Positions 17,735-26,573 of a stretch of DNA of 64,000 nucleotides are shown here, piece by piece. Source of the DNA: JAFECT01 sp036501825 (GTDB lineage: Bacteria > Pseudomonadota > Alphaproteobacteria > Caulobacterales > Caulobacteraceae); the NCBI GenBank assembly GCA_036501825.1, contig DASXZP010000034.1, positions 124,001-188,000 of the forward strand. Direction: 5' to 3'. Below the pieces are notes generated by a model. It searched no databases, was not told the DNA's origin, and was given only the letters and a program-made list of their open reading frames with translations. Each line of letters opens with the position of its first letter. The stretch's first letter is position 1. The translations under genes and the position numbers were made by a program.

Positions 17735-18313
17735 ATGGAACGGGACGACCGCATCCGCTGGTTCGCGCGCGAAGTGCTCCCGCATGAGGGGGCCGTGCGA
17801 AAGTGGCTGGGTCGCAACGTGAGGGGCCTGCCCAACTGCGACATCGACGAGGTCGTGCAGGAGGCCTATGCGCGGCTGTGGGCGGCGGACACCGACCGCA
17901 TCGCCAATCCGCGGGCTTATTTCTTCGTTACCGCCCGGCATCTGGTCGGCGAGGCGCTGCGGCGCTCGCGGATCGTGCAGATCGAAACGGTGGCGGATAT
18001 CGATTCCCTGAACATCGTAGACGATGACGGCGGTCCCGAGCGACGGCTCAGCGGCCGTGAGGACGTGGAACGGCTCAAGCGGGTGCTGGAAACGGTGCCG
18101 CCGAAATGCCGCGAAGCGTTCGAGCTGCGCAAATTCGACGGGCTGTCTCAGCGTGAGATCGCCCAGAAGATGGGCATAGCCGAGAGCACCGTCGAGAAAC
18201 ACCTCGCCAAGGCGCTGCGCCTGGTGATGAAGGAAATGGCGGCTCCGTTCCCCGAGGGGGATGAGCCGAGCTGGAGCGTTCGGGCCTATGACTCGCGTCG
18301 CAAGAAACGCTGA
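17735..18313 (+). CDS. FecI-type ECF RNA polymerase sigma factor
   Basis: A 192-residue extracytoplasmic-function sigma factor. Region 2 includes NCDIDEVVQEAYARLWAAD and NPRAYFFVTARHLV. Region 4 includes LETVPPKCREAFELRKFDGLSQREIAQKMGIAESTVEKHLAKAL, interrupted here only for quotation. It is followed by FecR and a TonB receptor, the standard surface-signalling arrangement in which receptor occupancy is relayed through FecR to activate sigma. Its 3' end overlaps fecR by about 50 nt (or 26 nt if the later FecR start is used). The downstream receptor gene, and perhaps other genes carrying the 37-nt motif, are its likely targets. Confidence 0.9.
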   Translation: MERDDRIRWFAREVLPHEGAVRKWLGRNVRGLPNCDIDEVVQEAYARLWAADTDRIANPRAYFFVTARHLVGEALRRSRIVQIETVADIDSLNIVDDDGGPERRLSGREDVERLKRVLETVPPKCREAFELRKFDGLSQREIAQKMGIAESTVEKHLAKALRLVMKEMAAPFPEGDEPSWSVRAYDSRRKKR

Positions 18314-19289
18314 CGTCGATTCCGAGGCTGCCGCCTGGGCCGTGAGGCTCGAGGCGGGCGAGCTTACGGACGCGGATCGCCACGACCTCGAGGCGTGGCT
18401 GGAAGGCGACGTGCGCCACGTCGGCGCCCTGGTGCGCGCCCAGGCGATCTGGGTCGACCTCGACCGGGTCGCCGCCATGAAAGCCGGCCACGCACGGCAT
18501 CTGGAAATCGTCAGCAAGCGCGAGCCGCGCACGCGCGCCCGCGACTGGACCCGGACCCTGGCCGGCAAGCTGCAACTGGCCGCCGCCGCCGCCGCCGTGC
18601 TGGTCTGCGCCGTGTCCTTCGGCGTCTATGATCATTTCGACGGGCGGCTGGTGTCGACCCACGGCGAGGTTCGGCGCGTGGCCCTGTCCGACGGTTCGAC
18701 CGTCATCCTCGACAGCGACTCCATCGTACAGGTGAAGTTCCACCCCGGCGGCGAGCGGACCGTTTTCCTGCGCCAGGGCGAAGCCTCGTTCCAGGTCGCC
18801 CACGACAAGACCCGGCCGTTCATCGTCCACGCCAACGATGTGGCCGTGCGCGCCGTCGGCACCAGTTTCGCGGTCAAGCTGCAGCCGGACAAGGTCTCGG
18901 TCACCGTGGCCGAGGGCACCGTCCTGGTGAAACGCCCGATCGGCGGCGGCCGGCAAGAGCGCCACTACGTCACCCGCAACGGGGCCCTGGTCGCCCAGGG
19001 CGCGCAGCCGATGAAGGCCTCGGTCCTGAGCGGCGAGGACGTGGCCCGCCAGCTCGCCTGGCGCGACGGCCAGCTCGATTTCAATGGCGAGTCCGTGGTT
19101 CAGGCCGCGGCTGCAGTGAACCGTTATGCAACCCGTCCGGTGATAGTCGATGACCCGCGGCTCAGCCAGAAAACCTTTGTCGGCGTGTTCCGCATGGGCG
19201 ATTCCAAGGCCTTTGCCGACACCGCCGCCGCCGCCTACGACGACCAGGTGATCGAGCAGGAAGACGGCCTCCACATCGTCTCGCATTGA
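18261..19289 (+). CDS. FecR-type transmembrane sigma regulator
   Basis: A 342-residue anti-sigma/sigma-activator. The cytoplasmic FecR N-terminal domain is AAAWAVRLEAGELTDADRHD with the conserved AWL and W residues. One membrane helix follows (LQLAAAAAAVLVCAVSFGVY), then the periplasmic FecR domain (THGEVRRVALSDGSTVILDS; VRAVGTSFAVKL). The C-terminal part (DFNGESVVQAAAAVNRYATR onwards) is the portion that meets the receptor's signalling domain. An alternative ATG at 18288 is also reasonable; neither start has a strong ribosome site, and coupling to sigma translation is likely. Confidence 0.9.
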   Translation: MSRAGAFGPMTRVARNADVDSEAAAWAVRLEAGELTDADRHDLEAWLEGDVRHVGALVRAQAIWVDLDRVAAMKAGHARHLEIVSKREPRTRARDWTRTLAGKLQLAAAAAAVLVCAVSFGVYDHFDGRLVSTHGEVRRVALSDGSTVILDSDSIVQVKFHPGGERTVFLRQGEASFQVAHDKTRPFIVHANDVAVRAVGTSFAVKLQPDKVSVTVAEGTVLVKRPIGGGRQERHYVTRNGALVAQGAQPMKASVLSGEDVARQLAWRDGQLDFNGESVVQAAAAVNRYATRPVIVDDPRLSQKTFVGVFRMGDSKAFADTAAAAYDDQVIEQEDGLHIVSH

Positions 19290-19304
19290 AAGTTCCGCCC
19301 GGAG

Positions 19305-19341
19305 TGGCGGATTTCTCTCTCCAGCCCATCATCGAAAGCGG
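19305..19341 (+). promoter_or_regulatory. candidate shared promoter motif, copy 2
   Basis: TGGCGGATTT with GGATTT at 19309-19314, 76 nt before the receptor ATG and inside the 95-nt fecR-receptor gap. This is where a FecI-dependent receptor promoter would be expected. See the copies at 13320 and 31763. Confidence 0.45.
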
Positions 19342-19384
19342 GGTCGTCGGAACATTCACGACGACGAGGCGAGGAGAGAAGCCG

Positions 19385-22300
19385 ATGAAATCGGGGGGCG
19401 AACAAGGCCGCAAGGGCCGTCGCGTTCTTTGGCTGGCGACCGCTGCGGCGGCAGGCCTTTTGGCGGTGTCGGCGACAGCCGCGTCCGCAGAGGCTCAGGA
19501 CAAACGGATTGCAATCCCGGCGGAGGACGCGACTGCGTCGATCCCGGCGCTGGCGCGCCAGTCGGGTCTTCAGGTCTTCGCGCCGACCGACGCGCTCAAG
19601 GGCGTGCGCACCAACCCGGTGAACGGCTCGTTCCGCCCGATGGAGGCGCTGAACCGCCTGCTCGCGGGCACGGGTCTGCACGCGGTGCAGACCGGCGACA
19701 ACGCCGTCACCATCCGCCGGGCCACGCCGGACGGCCAGGCCGCGCAACAAACCAATTCCGCCCAGAGCGGCCCGCCGGCCGCCTCCGATCAGTCGAACAC
19801 GGTCGGCGAAGTGGTGGTGACCGGCACGCGCATTAAGCGTCCGGGCTTCGACACCCTGGAAGCGGCGCTATCGACCAACGCCAAGGAAATCGAAGACCGC
19901 GGCTACCAGAACATCGCCGACGCCCTGCAGGACACGCCCGGCTTCGGCATCCCGGGCTCCAGCCCGCTCTCCGCCGGTCAAGGGCGCGTGGGCATCGCGC
20001 AGAGCTTCGTGAACATCTTTGGTCTCGGCGCCCAGCGCACCCTGACCCTGGTCGACGGCCAGCGCTTCGTGTCGTCCAACACCGCCCAGACGGCCGGCTC
20101 CAACGGCCCTCCCGGCGATGAAGTGGACCTGAACCTCATCCCGGTCGGCCTGATCGACCACGTCGAGACGATCGCCATCGGCGGCGCGCCGGTCTACGGC
20201 TCGGACGCCATCGCCGGTACGGTCAACATCATCCTGAAGCAGCACTTCAGCGGCGTGCAGATGTCGGGCCAGTACGGCATAACCGAAAAGGGTGATGCGC
20301 CGAGCGCGCGGGTCAGCGTCCTGGCCGGCAAGAACTTTGCCGACGACCGCGGCAACATGATCTTCTCTGCGGAGTTCGACACCCAGGAGGGCCTGCGCTA
20401 CTCCAACCGCGCGGGCTTGGTGTTCGACTTCCCGAACCCGGCCGACACCGGTCCGAACGACGGGATCCCGGCCGAGTTGTTCTACGGGAACGTTCACTTC
20501 TCCTTCGCGACCGAAGGCGGCCTGCCCTACGACGGCAACCTTCTGAACTATCCGGGCGTCACCTACCCGCCGTTCACCGGCGCCGGCGGCAACTACATCC
20601 ACGACGCCTCGGGCCATCCGTTGCAGTTCAACTCGAAGGGCGAGCTGGTGCCCTTCAACGTCGGCACCGTGGTCGCGTCGGCGCTGGGCGGCGGTCTTCC
20701 GATCGAAAGCGTCGGAGGCGATGGCGTCAATGCGGCCTATCACTTCGCCCTGCTGTCGCCGACCAAGCGCGCGCTGTTCAACTTCAACGGTCACTACGAC
20801 CTGGATTCGGACACCCGCTTCTTCTGGGAAAGCTCCTTCGCCCACACCCAGTCGACCGACCTCAGCGACATCACTTCGATCGACTCGCCGAACCTGATCA
20901 GCTCGGGCGCCTACACGCTCAACTTCTCGGTCAACAACCCGTACCTGTCGTCACAGGCGCGTTCGATCATCACGGCGGGCTACAACAACAACCCGTTCCT
21001 GGGGCCGCTGCAGACCTTCCAGCTGTCGCGGAACCTGAACGACATCGTCGACAAAGATCCCGCCACCAACATGGAGAACGTGTACCGCATCGTTGCCGGC
21101 TTCGACGGCAAGGTGCATCCGTTCGGCCAGGATTGGTCCTGGAACGTGTCGGCGAACTACGGCGAAAGCCACACTGAATCCCACGACAACTTCATCAACG
21201 TCGACCACCTGCTCCTGGCCATCGACGCCGTGAAGGACTCTTCGGGCAACATCGTCTGCGCCTCGGGCGGAAACTGCGTTCCGATCGACCTGTTCGGCGC
21301 CGGCGCCGCCTCGGGCAAGGCCATATCCTACGTTTCCGATCCGGTCTCGTCAGTCAGCGTCAATACCCAGTTCGTGTTGAACGCCAACCTGTCGGGCAAC
21401 CTGCCGTTCTCGATCGGCGGCGCCGATAAGATCGCCTTCAACGTGGGCGCGGAATATCGGGAAGAGGGCGACGCGTTCAAGGCGTCCGCCGGCTGGATCG
21501 CCGGCGACGTGCTCGATGGCGCGCCGGGTTACGGCAACGTTTCGGGAAGCTTCAACACCAAGGAGCTTTACGCCGAAACCGTCGTTCCGTTGATCTCGCC
21601 TTCCGAAGAAGTGCCGCTGATCAAGAGCGCCCAGTACGAAGGCGCGGTCCGCTACGTGGATCACTCGATCACCGGCGGCGCGACGACCTGGTCGAGCGGC
21701 GGACGGCTTTCGCCGAGCTTCATTGACGGCCTGACCCTGCGCGGTGTGTTCACCCACTCGATCCGCTCTCCGTCGATCACCGAGTTCGGTCTGCCGCAGA
21801 CCAGCTCGCTCAACGGCCTGACCGATCCCTGCGACGCGGGCCAGATCGGCCTGGGTCCGGATCCGAGCGTGCGCACCGCCAACTGTACGGCGGCCCTGGC
21901 GGCGGCGGGCGCGGCTCCGGCCGGAACCTTCTCCTCCACCACCCAGTCTCTCTCTCAGGTGGGCTCCAGCGGCGGCAATCCGAACCTGAAAAACGAAGTG
22001 GCCGACTCCTGGTCCGCCGGCTTCGTCTATCAACCGGTGGAACTGCCGCGGTTCAGGTTCTCCGCGGACTGGTCCACCATCTCAATGAAGAACGCCATCG
22101 AGCTGCTCGGCATCAACGAGGAGCTGGCGGCCTGCTACGACTCGACTAGTTTCCCGAACGCACCCACCTGCTCGGCCTTCACCCGCCTGACGCCGGCGAC
22201 GCTGAGCACCGATGCAAAGCACCGGGTCGTTGGCGACGTCGCGCCGGGCTATCTGGAGGGCTACTTCAACAACGCATCGATCAAGTTCGAGGGCGTGATC

Positions 22301-22756
22301 CTGGCGGCCGAGTACGGCTTCGACCTGCCATCGGACATGGGCTCGATGAACCTCGGCGCGAAGTACTTCTACACTGAGAAGTTCGACCAACTCGACCTGG
22401 TCGGCGATCCGGTGACGCACGAAGCCGGCACCGCCGCCGCTCCGCGTAACCGCGGCGCCTTCACCGTGGCCTGGCAATACCGGAAGTTCGAGACGTCATG
22501 GCAGGCCCAGTGGACGGGCAAGAGCTCGATCGACAACACCTGCACCATTGAAGTCCTGCCGCAGTGCTACATCCCTGACTACTGGCTGGTCAGCTCGAGC
22601 TTCTCCTACAAGATCACCGACAATCTGAAGGCGCAGCTGACGGTCGATAACCTGTTCGACCAGAAAATGCCGGCACTGGCGCTCGATGAACGGTTGTTCT
22701 CGACCTACGACATCCTGGGCCGGCGCTACATGTTCAGGCTTACCGCCAGCTTCTAA
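19385..22756 (+). CDS. TonB-dependent outer membrane receptor with STN signalling domain
   Basis: A 1123-residue outer membrane transducer. After the signal peptide (to AASAEAQDK) comes an STN domain at about residues 38-105 (IPAEDATASIPALARQSGLQ; RLLAGTGLHAVQTGDNAVTI), which contacts FecR. A TonB-box-like GEVVVTG precedes the plug (NIADALQDTPG; TLTLVDGQRFV; GSDAIAGTVNIIL), then a long beta-barrel ends in the typical aromatic residue (FRLTASF). ATG 19385 has AGGAGA upstream; a farther in-frame ATG lacks one. The ligand is unknown; the peptidases behind it argue for a peptide or peptide-like substrate rather than a plain siderophore. A strong terminator follows. Confidence 0.92.
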   Translation: MKSGGEQGRKGRRVLWLATAAAAGLLAVSATAASAEAQDKRIAIPAEDATASIPALARQSGLQVFAPTDALKGVRTNPVNGSFRPMEALNRLLAGTGLHAVQTGDNAVTIRRATPDGQAAQQTNSAQSGPPAASDQSNTVGEVVVTGTRIKRPGFDTLEAALSTNAKEIEDRGYQNIADALQDTPGFGIPGSSPLSAGQGRVGIAQSFVNIFGLGAQRTLTLVDGQRFVSSNTAQTAGSNGPPGDEVDLNLIPVGLIDHVETIAIGGAPVYGSDAIAGTVNIILKQHFSGVQMSGQYGITEKGDAPSARVSVLAGKNFADDRGNMIFSAEFDTQEGLRYSNRAGLVFDFPNPADTGPNDGIPAELFYGNVHFSFATEGGLPYDGNLLNYPGVTYPPFTGAGGNYIHDASGHPLQFNSKGELVPFNVGTVVASALGGGLPIESVGGDGVNAAYHFALLSPTKRALFNFNGHYDLDSDTRFFWESSFAHTQSTDLSDITSIDSPNLISSGAYTLNFSVNNPYLSSQARSIITAGYNNNPFLGPLQTFQLSRNLNDIVDKDPATNMENVYRIVAGFDGKVHPFGQDWSWNVSANYGESHTESHDNFINVDHLLLAIDAVKDSSGNIVCASGGNCVPIDLFGAGAASGKAISYVSDPVSSVSVNTQFVLNANLSGNLPFSIGGADKIAFNVGAEYREEGDAFKASAGWIAGDVLDGAPGYGNVSGSFNTKELYAETVVPLISPSEEVPLIKSAQYEGAVRYVDHSITGGATTWSSGGRLSPSFIDGLTLRGVFTHSIRSPSITEFGLPQTSSLNGLTDPCDAGQIGLGPDPSVRTANCTAALAAAGAAPAGTFSSTTQSLSQVGSSGGNPNLKNEVADSWSAGFVYQPVELPRFRFSADWSTISMKNAIELLGINEELAACYDSTSFPNAPTCSAFTRLTPATLSTDAKHRVVGDVAPGYLEGYFNNASIKFEGVILAAEYGFDLPSDMGSMNLGAKYFYTEKFDQLDLVGDPVTHEAGTAAAPRNRGAFTVAWQYRKFETSWQAQWTGKSSIDNTCTIEVLPQCYIPDYWLVSSSFSYKITDNLKAQLTVDNLFDQKMPALALDERLFSTYDILGRRYMFRLTASF

Positions 22757-22767
22757 ACGGCGAAAGG

Positions 22768-22807
22768 TTCGGGGGCGCGTCCTGCACGGCGCGCCCCCGA
22801 ATTGTTT
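22768..22807 (+). terminator. strong intrinsic terminator after the TonB receptor
   Basis: A perfect 12-bp stem pairs 22768-22779 with 22790-22801 (TTCGGGGGCGCG on the left) around a 10-nt loop and is followed by TTGTTTT. It lies between the receptor and the S9 peptidase genes, 27 nt before the latter's start, so it may separate them or act as partial attenuation. Confidence 0.85.
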
Positions 22808-22827
22808 TCAACGAAAGAGAGTAAACC

Positions 22828-24744
22828 GTGCGAGCTTTCTTCATCGCGGGCCTTCTGGCCCTGACCCTGCCTGCCGCGGCCATGGCGGCGGATCCCCCGG
22901 TGAAGCACTACAGTCTCGAACAGCTGATGGCCTCGGACGGCTACGGCGTCATCGGCTTCTCGCCGGACGGCAAGAAGCTTCTGGTGCACAGCGCCAAGAC
23001 CGGCATCGGCAACATCTACGTCATGCCTGCCCACGGCGGCGCCCTGGCCCCGATTACAACCTCGACAAAGGAGGTCATCGGCGGCATCGGCTATTTTCCG
23101 CATGACGAGCGGATCCTTTACACCTCCGACCACGGCGGCGACGAGCTGAACCACATCTTCGTGCGCGACCCCGACGGGAGCGTGCACGACATCACGCCGG
23201 GCGCGAAGCTGAAGGCGAAGTTCGTCGGCTGGTCGCCGGACGGCAAGTCCTTCTTCGTGGTGACCAACGAGCGCGACCCGCGGTATTTCGATCTCTATCG
23301 CTACGCCGCCGACGGCTACGGGCGCGAGCTGCTGTTCACCAACGACAAGGGCTATCAGGTCGAGGCGGTGAGTCCGGACGGCAACTGGGTCGGCGTCTCG
23401 CGCATCTACGACAACGCCACCACCTATGCCTATCTCTACAATGTCGCGACCAAGCAACTGACGCCGATGACGCCCGAGACCCAGGGCGTGATCAACGTGC
23501 CGCGCGCCTTCGCCCGCGACGGATCGGCGGTCTATTATACGACGGACCGCGGCGCCGAGTTCCAGTACCTGGTGCGCCAGGACCTGAAGACCGGCGCGCA
23601 GCAGACGATCCTGAAACTGAACTGGGATGTGGAAGGCGCCCACATCACCCGCGACGGCCGCTATCTGGTCACCAGCGTCGATGAGGACGCGCGTTCGACG
23701 CTGCGCCTGTTCGATGCGCGCACGCTGAAGCCGTTGCGGACGCCCGACACCGGCCATGGCTCGGTCGGCGGTTTCGCCATCGCCGACAACAGCAGCGAGG
23801 CCGCCCTCGTCGAGGAAGACGGCGACACGCCCGGCGATCTCTACGAGATGGACCTCGCGAGCGGTCGCAAAACGCGGCTCTTGAAGTCGCTGGCCGACGA
23901 TGTGAACCCCGCCGACCTCGTGCGCGGAGAGGTGGTGCGCTTCAAGTCCTACGACGGCGTCGTGGTGCCGGGCATCCTCTACCGCCCGCATCAACCAGGT
24001 GACGTCGGCGGCAAGTACGCGGCGATGATCTCCGTGCATGGCGGCCCCGGCGACGAGAGCTCGATCGAATACAAGCCGCTCGTGCAGTACCTGGTGAACA
24101 ACGGTTACGTGGTCTACGAGATCAACAACCGCGGCAGCCGCGGCTCGGGCCGAACCTTCAACCACCTCGACGACCACAAGCACGGCGACGCCGACCTCGA
24201 CGACGTGGTCGCGGCCAAGGACATGCTGGCCGAACGCGCCGACGTGGACGTGAACAAGATCGCCATCCAGGGCCAGAGCTACGGCGGTTACATGGCGCTG
24301 GCGGGCGTGACCTTCCGCCCCGACGCCTTTGCCGCGGGCATCGACATGTACGGCATCTCCGACTGGACGCGGCTGTTGCCCAACACGCCGCCGTGGTGGG
24401 ACGACCTGCGCCGCTACATGGCCTCGGAAATGGGCGACTGGAAGACCGAGGGCGACTATCTGCGCGCCATCTCGCCGTCCTATCACGCCGAGCGGATCAA
24501 GCGGCCGCTGCTGGTGCTGCAGGGCGCCAACGATCCGCGGGTGAAGCCCGTGGAGGCCCAGGACATCGTCGCCAAGGTGCGCGCCAACGGCGTACCGGTC
24601 GAATACGTCGAATTCCCCGACGAGGGCCACGGCTTCCGCAAGAAGGCGAACCAAGCCGTCGCCTACGAGACGATCAAGAAGTTCCTCGACACCTACGTGA
24701 AGTCGCCCCCGGCCAAGAAAGAAGGGGATGACCTGAGCCAATGA
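22828..24744 (+). CDS. exported S9 (prolyl oligopeptidase family) serine peptidase
   Basis: A 638-residue peptidase with signal peptide (MRAFFIAGLLALTLPAAAMA). A beta-propeller domain contains repeated SPDG motifs (GFSPDGKKLLVH, GWSPDGKSFFVV, AVSPDGNWVGVS). The C-terminal alpha/beta-hydrolase has nucleophile GQSYGGYMAL (Ser484), Asp in GANDPRVKPVEA and His in DEGHGFRKK. It resembles dipeptidyl/acylaminoacyl peptidases acting on short peptides in the periplasm. The GTG start follows GAGAG. The stop overlaps the next gene by 4 nt (ATGA). Placement behind a FecI/FecR/TonB set suggests it digests what the receptor imports. Confidence 0.9.
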   Translation: MRAFFIAGLLALTLPAAAMAADPPVKHYSLEQLMASDGYGVIGFSPDGKKLLVHSAKTGIGNIYVMPAHGGALAPITTSTKEVIGGIGYFPHDERILYTSDHGGDELNHIFVRDPDGSVHDITPGAKLKAKFVGWSPDGKSFFVVTNERDPRYFDLYRYAADGYGRELLFTNDKGYQVEAVSPDGNWVGVSRIYDNATTYAYLYNVATKQLTPMTPETQGVINVPRAFARDGSAVYYTTDRGAEFQYLVRQDLKTGAQQTILKLNWDVEGAHITRDGRYLVTSVDEDARSTLRLFDARTLKPLRTPDTGHGSVGGFAIADNSSEAALVEEDGDTPGDLYEMDLASGRKTRLLKSLADDVNPADLVRGEVVRFKSYDGVVVPGILYRPHQPGDVGGKYAAMISVHGGPGDESSIEYKPLVQYLVNNGYVVYEINNRGSRGSGRTFNHLDDHKHGDADLDDVVAAKDMLAERADVDVNKIAIQGQSYGGYMALAGVTFRPDAFAAGIDMYGISDWTRLLPNTPPWWDDLRRYMASEMGDWKTEGDYLRAISPSYHAERIKRPLLVLQGANDPRVKPVEAQDIVAKVRANGVPVEYVEFPDEGHGFRKKANQAVAYETIKKFLDTYVKSPPAKKEGDDLSQ

Positions 24745-26573
24745 CCGCGATCGACCGGCGCAGCCTCGCCAAGCTGGCGGGCGGTTTTCTGCTCGCGACC
24801 GCGGCGCAGGCGCCGGCCTTCGCGGATGGCGACGAGAGCGTGCGGCTCAACGCCTTCTTCGAGGTGATCTTCCAGCGCGACCTGGCGCGGAGCCCGATCC
24901 GTCAGTCGCGCCTTGGCCTCGGCCACGACAACGACAAGTGGGACGACATCTCCGACGCCCATCGCATCGCCGACGCGGCCCTGGTGCGCGGCGACCTTGA
25001 GGCTTTGCGCAAGTTCGATGTGGCGCGGCTGAACCCGCAAGCGAAGCTCAGCTACCGCATGTTCGAGCTGGCCTGCCAGGATCAGCGCCGCCTCTTCGAC
25101 TGGCGCTGGAACGACTATCTGGTGACCCAGATGGGCGGCATGCATTCGCGCGTCCCGATCACCCTGCAGAACAACCATCCGATCAAAACCCGCGCCGACG
25201 CCGACGCCTATGTGGCGCGCCTGCACGGCGTTAGGCCGCTGATGGAACAGCTCGTCGTCGAGCTGAAGACCCAGGAATTGAAGGGCGTCGTTCCGCCGAA
25301 GTTCATCTTCCCCCTGACGCTGGACGCCTCGCGCAACGTGGTCACCGGCCGGCCCTTCGACGACGGCCCCAAGGACAGCCCGCTCTACGCTGACTTCAAG
25401 GCCAAGGTCGAGAAAGCCGGCTTTGCGCCGGCCGAACGCGACGAACTGATCATCAAGGCGCTGGCGGGCCTGAACGAAGGCGTCGGCCCCGGCTATCGCG
25501 GCCTGATCGCGCACCTGGAATCGGCGCAGGCGACCGCCACCGATGATGCAGGCGTGTGGAAACTGCCGGACGGCGAGGCCTATTACCGCGCCATGCTGCA
25601 GCATTACACCACCCTGCCGATGACGGCGGACGAGTTGCACGGCCTCGGCCTGAAGGAGATCGAGCGTCTGCACGGTGACATGCGGGCGATCATGCAGAAG
25701 ACCGGCTTCACCGGCTCGCTGCAGGACTTCTTCAAATACGTGCGCACCGATCCGAAGTTCTATTACCCCGACACGCCCGAGGGCCGCGCCCAGTACATCG
25801 GCGACGCCAAGGCGCTGCTGGCCGAGGTGCGCTCGCGCGCCCACGAGGTGCTCGATATTCAGCCGAAAGCCGACGTCGAAGTGCGCCCGGTGGAATCCTG
25901 GCGCGAGAAGTCGGCGCCCAAGGCCTTCTATTCGTCGCCGCCAGAGGACGACTCCGCGCCGGGCATCTTCTACGTGAACCTCTACGACATGGGCGCCGCG
26001 CCCAAGTACGAACTGGCCGTGACCCTCTACCACGAGGCCGTGCCGGGCCATCACGTGGAGACGGTGGTGGGTCAGGAAATCCCGGGCCTGCCGCGGTTTC
26101 GCAAGTTCGCTTCCATCGCCGCCTACAGCGAAGGCTGGGGCCTCTATGCCGAGCGGCTGACCAAGGAGATGGGCCTCTACCAGGATCCCTATTCCGACTT
26201 CGGACGGCTCGCGCTCAGCGTCATGCGCGCCGCGCGCCTGGTGGTCGACACCGGCATGCACGCCAAGAAGTGGACGCGCGACCAGGCGATCAAGTTCATG
26301 GACGACAACATGCCGTCCACCCACTATGACAACCAGCGTGAGATCGACCGCTACGTCGTGATCCCGGGCCAGGCGGTGGCCTACGAGGTCGGCATGCTGA
26401 AAATCGTCAGCCTGCGCGAACAGGCCAAGACCGCGCTCGGCTCGCGCTTCGACATCCGCGCCTTCCATGACGTGGTGGTCGGCAATGGCCCCGTGCCGCT
26501 GCCGATCCTGGAAGAGAACGTCGACACCTGGATCAAGGCCGGCGGTGGCTTCCCGCCGGGGAGACCCGCATGA
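24741..26573 (+). CDS. DUF885 family metallopeptidase-like protein, exported
   Basis: A 610-residue protein of the DUF885 family, thought to be zinc dipeptidases/carboxypeptidases. The defining motif LYHEAVPGHHVE (His431) is followed by YSEGWGLYAERL, both conserved in the family. The N-terminus (DRRSLAKLAGGFLLATAAQA PAFADG) looks like a Tat or Sec signal, so it should be periplasmic. It overlaps the S9 peptidase stop by 4 nt and its own stop overlaps the amidohydrolase start by 4 nt, so the three are translationally coupled. Specificity is unknown. Confidence 0.85.
   Translation: MTAIDRRSLAKLAGGFLLATAAQAPAFADGDESVRLNAFFEVIFQRDLARSPIRQSRLGLGHDNDKWDDISDAHRIADAALVRGDLEALRKFDVARLNPQAKLSYRMFELACQDQRRLFDWRWNDYLVTQMGGMHSRVPITLQNNHPIKTRADADAYVARLHGVRPLMEQLVVELKTQELKGVVPPKFIFPLTLDASRNVVTGRPFDDGPKDSPLYADFKAKVEKAGFAPAERDELIIKALAGLNEGVGPGYRGLIAHLESAQATATDDAGVWKLPDGEAYYRAMLQHYTTLPMTADELHGLGLKEIERLHGDMRAIMQKTGFTGSLQDFFKYVRTDPKFYYPDTPEGRAQYIGDAKALLAEVRSRAHEVLDIQPKADVEVRPVESWREKSAPKAFYSSPPEDDSAPGIFYVNLYDMGAAPKYELAVTLYHEAVPGHHVETVVGQEIPGLPRFRKFASIAAYSEGWGLYAERLTKEMGLYQDPYSDFGRLALSVMRAARLVVDTGMHAKKWTRDQAIKFMDDNMPSTHYDNQREIDRYVVIPGQAVAYEVGMLKIVSLREQAKTALGSRFDIRAFHDVVVGNGPVPLPILEENVDTWIKAGGGFPPGRPA

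Noticed and set aside
17509..24744. Lasso-peptide style cluster (FecI-FecR-TonB plus S9 isopeptidase)
   Set aside because: The uptake half resembles those clusters, but no precursor peptide, B protease or C cyclase gene is visible, and the S9 protein looks like a general propeller peptidase.
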